From Anthoceros angustus (taxonomy: Eukaryota; Streptophyta; Anthocerotopsida; Anthocerotales; Anthocerotaceae): a stretch of DNA of 64,000 bases. The stretch lies in assembly GCA_010909165.1 (NCBI GenBank), contig MU008156.1, positions 973,768 through 1,037,767 on the forward strand, in the 5' to 3' direction. Below the pieces are notes generated by a model. It saw nothing but the letters and a program-made list of their open reading frames with translations. It made no database searches and was not told where the DNA came from. The stretch's first letter is position 1; each line of letters starts with the position of its first letter. The position numbers were made by a program, and so were the translations under genes. This document shows, one piece after another, positions 60,022 through 64,000 of this stretch.

Positions 60022-61398
60022 ACGCATCATCCGTCCTTCTCGAAAAAAAACGATCGGACCTTTCCGAGAAGGTTTGGAATCGTGCTAGCATATTGTCCGT
60101 AGAATGTAAAGGATACTCCTCGCGCACCTCTTCAAATGACGAGCGGGATGCTTCACCATTGCTACTTGTATGATATGAAATTTTTTCCAGCAGTGATCTC
60201 TTCCTCCATCCCCTTGGATCTATATCTCACAACACCTTCTCGGTGGCGCTTATCGGTATTCTTGGCCACACTCTCCAAGCTGTATTCCGAAAAGATTTCC
60301 GGGCTTGGCCAACATGTCTCTAGGCAGCGTACACTATCAACTGCTTGGTCATCCACTTGCCTTCCTTTCTTGCTTGTCCGCGAGAACGTGTTTCTTACGT
60401 GCAGAAGCTCTCCTGCTTCCCATTTGGAAAAAATCTTGTCCACATTCTCCACACCTTCCCATCACCTTAGCAATACGGAATGTGGGTCCGATTGTCCACT
60501 TTGTTACCTTGTACACTCGTCCTCCTTCATCGTCTTCAATCAAACCTAGGACTTTATGCAGTTGTATTTCCGGACATGGTCATTTGCACTTCTTCCCTCT
60601 TTGCGATGATCAACTCGTCCCTTAAATACGACTTGCTCTATAAAGTTCATCTTCTTTCTTGATCGGACATCATATTGTGATCTGTTGCAAGCACCGCATC
60701 ATCATGGCCCACAAACATGTGCTTCAACATATTGGAACCGCTTCTTTCCGGGTGAGATATCGATAAGTGCTTCATAGTGCGTGGTGTGGTTACCACCAAG
60801 AACTCCCATGACATACTTCTTTGCACGCCATTGCTTCGATCCGCACTCGGATCGGACTCTCGGATCAATCATACACAAAGAGGCGAACTCCCTCCTCTAT
60901 CCGCCCTTCGCTATAACACGGGCAAGATAGTTTGCCCAAGCCTCATCAACCTCCGGATCTGCTCGTGAGTAATATCGGCCGGTCTCAAGTTCTCCAACTT
61001 CACTAACACTTTTCCTGCACCACCTTCTTGGGTATAATCCCTTAGCGAGTCAATGGATCGCATCCCTCATAGCCTCTTCCAACCTTTCCTCGTCGGTTTG
61101 AATATGAAGCGTGGTTATGTCCCCTCCATGGCATCTTCTCTTCCACCCTTCTTTGCCTTTTGGTTTTCCTTCCCAATTCTCCGTCCCGTGTGTGCTTTAC
61201 TTCTGCACTTCCCTTGCGCCGCGCCACTCGAGGTCTGATCGTTTGGGGCATGAAGGTTGAGGAGGGCGCCGGCGGCGCGCCTCCTCTTCCTCCCCACATC
61301 CCCTGCATCCGCCATGTCCTTTTCTCCAGGGACCAGAACTGCTGACCCGGTGCCATGCTGCTCTCTTCTGCCCTGTGTGGTGGGAGGATTCAGGGCTG

Positions 61399-61416
61399 GG
61401 GCGCCGGCCGGCGCCC
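61399..61416. repeat. Perfect 18-bp GC palindrome
   Basis: GGGCGCCGGCCGGCGCCC, the same core as at 60006 extended by one base on each side. Confidence 0.9.
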
Positions 61417-61497
61417 AAACCACCTGCACCTTCCTTGAATCGTATAAACCAGTCCGGATCTGGCGTTGGCAGCTCTTGGGGAACCTGAAGATGACTA

Positions 61498-61521
61498 GGG
61501 GCGCCGGCAGGCCGGCGCCCC
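61498..61521. repeat. GC foldback, 11-bp arms, 2-bp loop
   Basis: Arms GGGGCGCCGGC and GCCGGCGCCCC surround AG. The core is the same as the neighbouring palindromes, about 80 bp away. Confidence 0.9.
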
Positions 61522-62601
61522 TGCCGCGCATCCGGGTCATATTGCATGGTGGGAACCATAACGGAAGGAGTCGGAGTTAGAAGATTGGGAAGGTCCTCAG
61601 CATCTCTCCGATTCACTGCCCCGGATCCTTGGCAGATGCGCTTGACAAGCTGGTAAAGCCCATCTTCCTCGTCGATGGGCCAAGCTCACTCTCCTCATGA
61701 TCTTCTTCCACCACATCACCCTTCTGTATGGGCTTGGGCTCGACGCATAGACATTTCCCTCTTGTGGGCCCTCATAGTTTGTGTAATCTTTTCGCAGATA
61801 GCTCGTGAGTGCCCTCGCAACTAGTGGTGCACGGAAGATGGTAGGAAAAACATATCCACAATGTCGTTGACTCTCACATGTGAAGAAGCTGCGAAGGAAT
61901 GCGATTCAGGCAATACTCTGTCTCCTGTCGCATGGAATCGCGGAAATCTTCAACAAGGCCACGAGGTGCACACTTCTTCCAGTGAAACCCTTTCGTGCTA
62001 AGAACAAGAGACTTGTATAAGCGGATCCCGGAAACTTCCTCATCTTGGTATGCCTTTGTGGTGCACAAAAAGTGAACTCGCTCGCCTTCATTGAAGTCCA
62101 AAGTAGCCCAAACAACCCACCGCTCTTGCTCTCGATTTGGCGAGCCCCCTATATCCCATGATCCACAACTTCAACAAAGGGTCCATGGCGCATTGTGTGA
62201 GGTCATGGATCTGCACAAGCATCGTCCTTCTCCACAACCACAACATTGTCGAGCTGCCCGGATACGCGATATGGAGTCTCCTCATAGTATGGTGGAATCG
62301 GATGGAATAGGTTGTTTCCGCTCTTACCAACCTTCTTCGTCCCTTGCTCTCCAGAACCTTTGTGGAACTGATTTTGGCGAGATGATGCTGCGATTTTGCT
62401 TGCCCCAAGAATGCCCCCCCCTCCTTGGAGCATGGCCGGATGGCAAGATGTCTCCAACCGGCACGGATGGAGGTGCCTCCGATGTCCGCCGTGGGCGCGG
62501 TGCTCGCCTTTGAGCTTCCTCGGCCTTCTTGAGCCCCCGCATGGCGGCGGGTCATATTCCTCCAAAGGCTGGTCCTTCTTGCTCCTCCTGCCGCTTGCCA
62601 T

Positions 62602-64000
62602 CTTGATCTCTGCAATTCAAGGCAACCCCACTCCGTAATCACAAAGAGATGCACAAACAGCCAGTGACGCTAACTCACTGCTCGAAGATCCGCCTCTCAA
62701 GAGCTTGGCGCCACTTTGCACGCTTGCGCTGTCCACGGCAAAGTTGCGCTCAACTGAGCTTGCGGCGGTCTAGGCGGGCGGAGCGGCGGTGTGGCGCCTC
62801 ACTCCCGGCATGCGGCGATCACGGTGGTGGTGCGCTCGGCAGCGACAGCGGCGGTCAGGTGAGGTGTTGCGCTCGAAATCACGTGAACTTCTTTGGCAAA
62901 CCGGTAGCCCTTAAGTTCACAAGAGGAGGCCTTAACGAGCTGGCGGCGTAGTTTTCTTCCATAACCCCAAATGGTTTTCATAAGTGTTTCTCTAAAATAA
63001 CCGCTACCTTAAACTCAATTTTGACCGAGCTTACTATTTTAGGATGGCCGCCATCAACTTTTCGCCGGTGGCTGCTGCAATTATGCTTGGATTTTCCGTT
63101 ACAATCCTGCACGCCATCAACCACTTCATTGTCCGCTTATTTGAGGCAATCCCATCAACCTCTTAGGCGGTGGCACTCGGGGATGCGAGGGCCGTCCGGC
63201 GCCATATAGCAAAGCCCGGGGAGGAGGCTTCGATGTCGCTAGCCACTACGGTGCTCGCAAAGTCTTGTGCTTTCCTTCCTTGCGCATTCGATAAGTGCGT
63301 GCGATGTTGCATTTGGCCTGCGCTGGAGATGAGGTTGGTCTTGTTTCGCCATTGTCTTTTCCCGCATACCATACGTCTGATGCAACTTGTGACCATGCAT
63401 GCGCGGAGGTTCAAGTGGAGGACCGGGCCCTCGCAATTCCAAAGAAATGGAGACATGGTCCGCAGGAGGAAGAGGCTCGCTATCTTGAACGCTCCTCCAA
63501 GTTCACATATTCGGTGCAATACCCGCGAGTCCTTGTGGCGGGACTTTCTTGATAGCCCGGCCGGTAGCGCACAATCCGTGTCGTTGTAGGAAGAAGTCCG
63601 TTCCCAAAGGGAATGATAGGCCGTTTACGCGTTTGGTGATTCTTCCTAGCGCTCGTTCGGTCTCAACTCACACATACTCCTAACTACTCACAGCGTTCAC
63701 CGTCTGGCCGGTATGGCCAAGCGTTTAAGGACCCGTTCCGTCGTATCGTTCACATACATCCCTCACGCATCCGTCCTTTCCTCTCTCCCCTCACGCTACA
63801 CTCTTGGTCTTAGAAAAACGCAGTTCTGTGATCGGACCTCCGTCGTTCGCGGGCCTCTCGTCCGGGCTCTACACCCTCCGGTTCCTCGGCTCACGCGTTC
63901 GATCCGTTCGGTGCGGACGCGGCTCGGGGCGAGCACGGTCACCTCACCCTTCCACGCACACCACGCGTTAAGTCGTCACGGGACCTTGATCAATCTCCCG
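62602..64000. other. Right-edge region without recognised genes
   Basis: Open segments at 63170-63590 shift frames and resemble nothing I know. The last 400 bp is GC-rich and CG-rich with short direct repeats, and runs off the window. Confidence 0.4.

Larger units (their letters stand above)
59400..62601 (-). pseudogene. Decayed coding region of unknown family
   Basis: The minus strand carries coherent protein-like segments in changing frames. They start at an ATG at 62601 after an acceptor-like TTGCAG (MASGRRSKKDQPLEEYDPPP, basic, possible nuclear signal). Next come a Lys/Glu/Arg-rich stretch, LDFNEGERVHFLCTTKAYQD (about 62050-62100), a basic low-complexity region (61050-61550), the 60750-60990 segment and SSWMCPEVLTLDLWTRGW near 59600. 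In-frame stops are frequent, for example at 60910-60912 and 60865-60867. I do not recognise a family. The layout suggests a decayed transposon protein or gene, perhaps with real introns that I could not define. Confidence 0.35.

Noticed and set aside
63700-63780. tRNA-like start (GGTATGGCCAAGCGTTTAAGG)
   Set aside because: No anticodon arm, T-loop (GGTTCGAATCC type) or closing acceptor stem follows at the right distance.

Overview
This window is nuclear DNA of a land plant or close streptophyte relative. The evidence is a 474-residue plant-type gamma-tubulin, an EXO84B-type exocyst subunit, a plant caprin-like RGG protein, 11S-globulin-like bicupins, a Ty1/copia remnant and a CACTA-like DNA transposon. 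Introns are mostly 80-110 bp with canonical GT-AG ends, which suits a compact seedless-plant genome (hornwort or Selaginella-like). I cannot name the species.

Layout: 1-0.7 kb is a minisatellite. 0.9-22.4 kb is a dense housekeeping block: cytochrome b561 (-), SDH2 (+), an LptF/LptG-type permease (-), RRP9/U3-55K (+), gamma-tubulin (+), caprin-like RGG protein (+), EXO84 (-) and a class I methyltransferase (+). Exon phases sum correctly for RRP9, gamma-tubulin, the caprin-like gene, EXO84 and the methyltransferase. SDH2 and CYB561 contain short frame breaks in G/C runs that look like consensus errors.

24.5-36.3 kb holds three paralogous secreted bicupins of the 11S/legumin type with identical intron positions. 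They are interrupted by an F-box-like fragment and a decayed copia element. Bicupins 1 and 2 share a TATA + GACGTCAC core promoter. Their 3' UTRs share a three-hairpin element, present twice in gene 1 and once in gene 2, whose middle stem keeps its pairing while its sequence changes. This is the best candidate in the window for an undescribed regulatory system.

37.8-53.0 kb is a CACTA-like transposon (TIR starting CCCTACTAG, 3-bp ACC target duplication, subterminal repeats). A segment of about 7.2 kb containing its left flank, left end and body is tandemly duplicated. The two copies differ mostly by small indels that often fall at CG or CNG sites. 53-64 kb is repeat-rich and gene-poor. It has a second inverted-repeat element, two decayed coding regions whose stops look like C-to-T changes, and a cluster of GGCGCC-type perfect palindromes.
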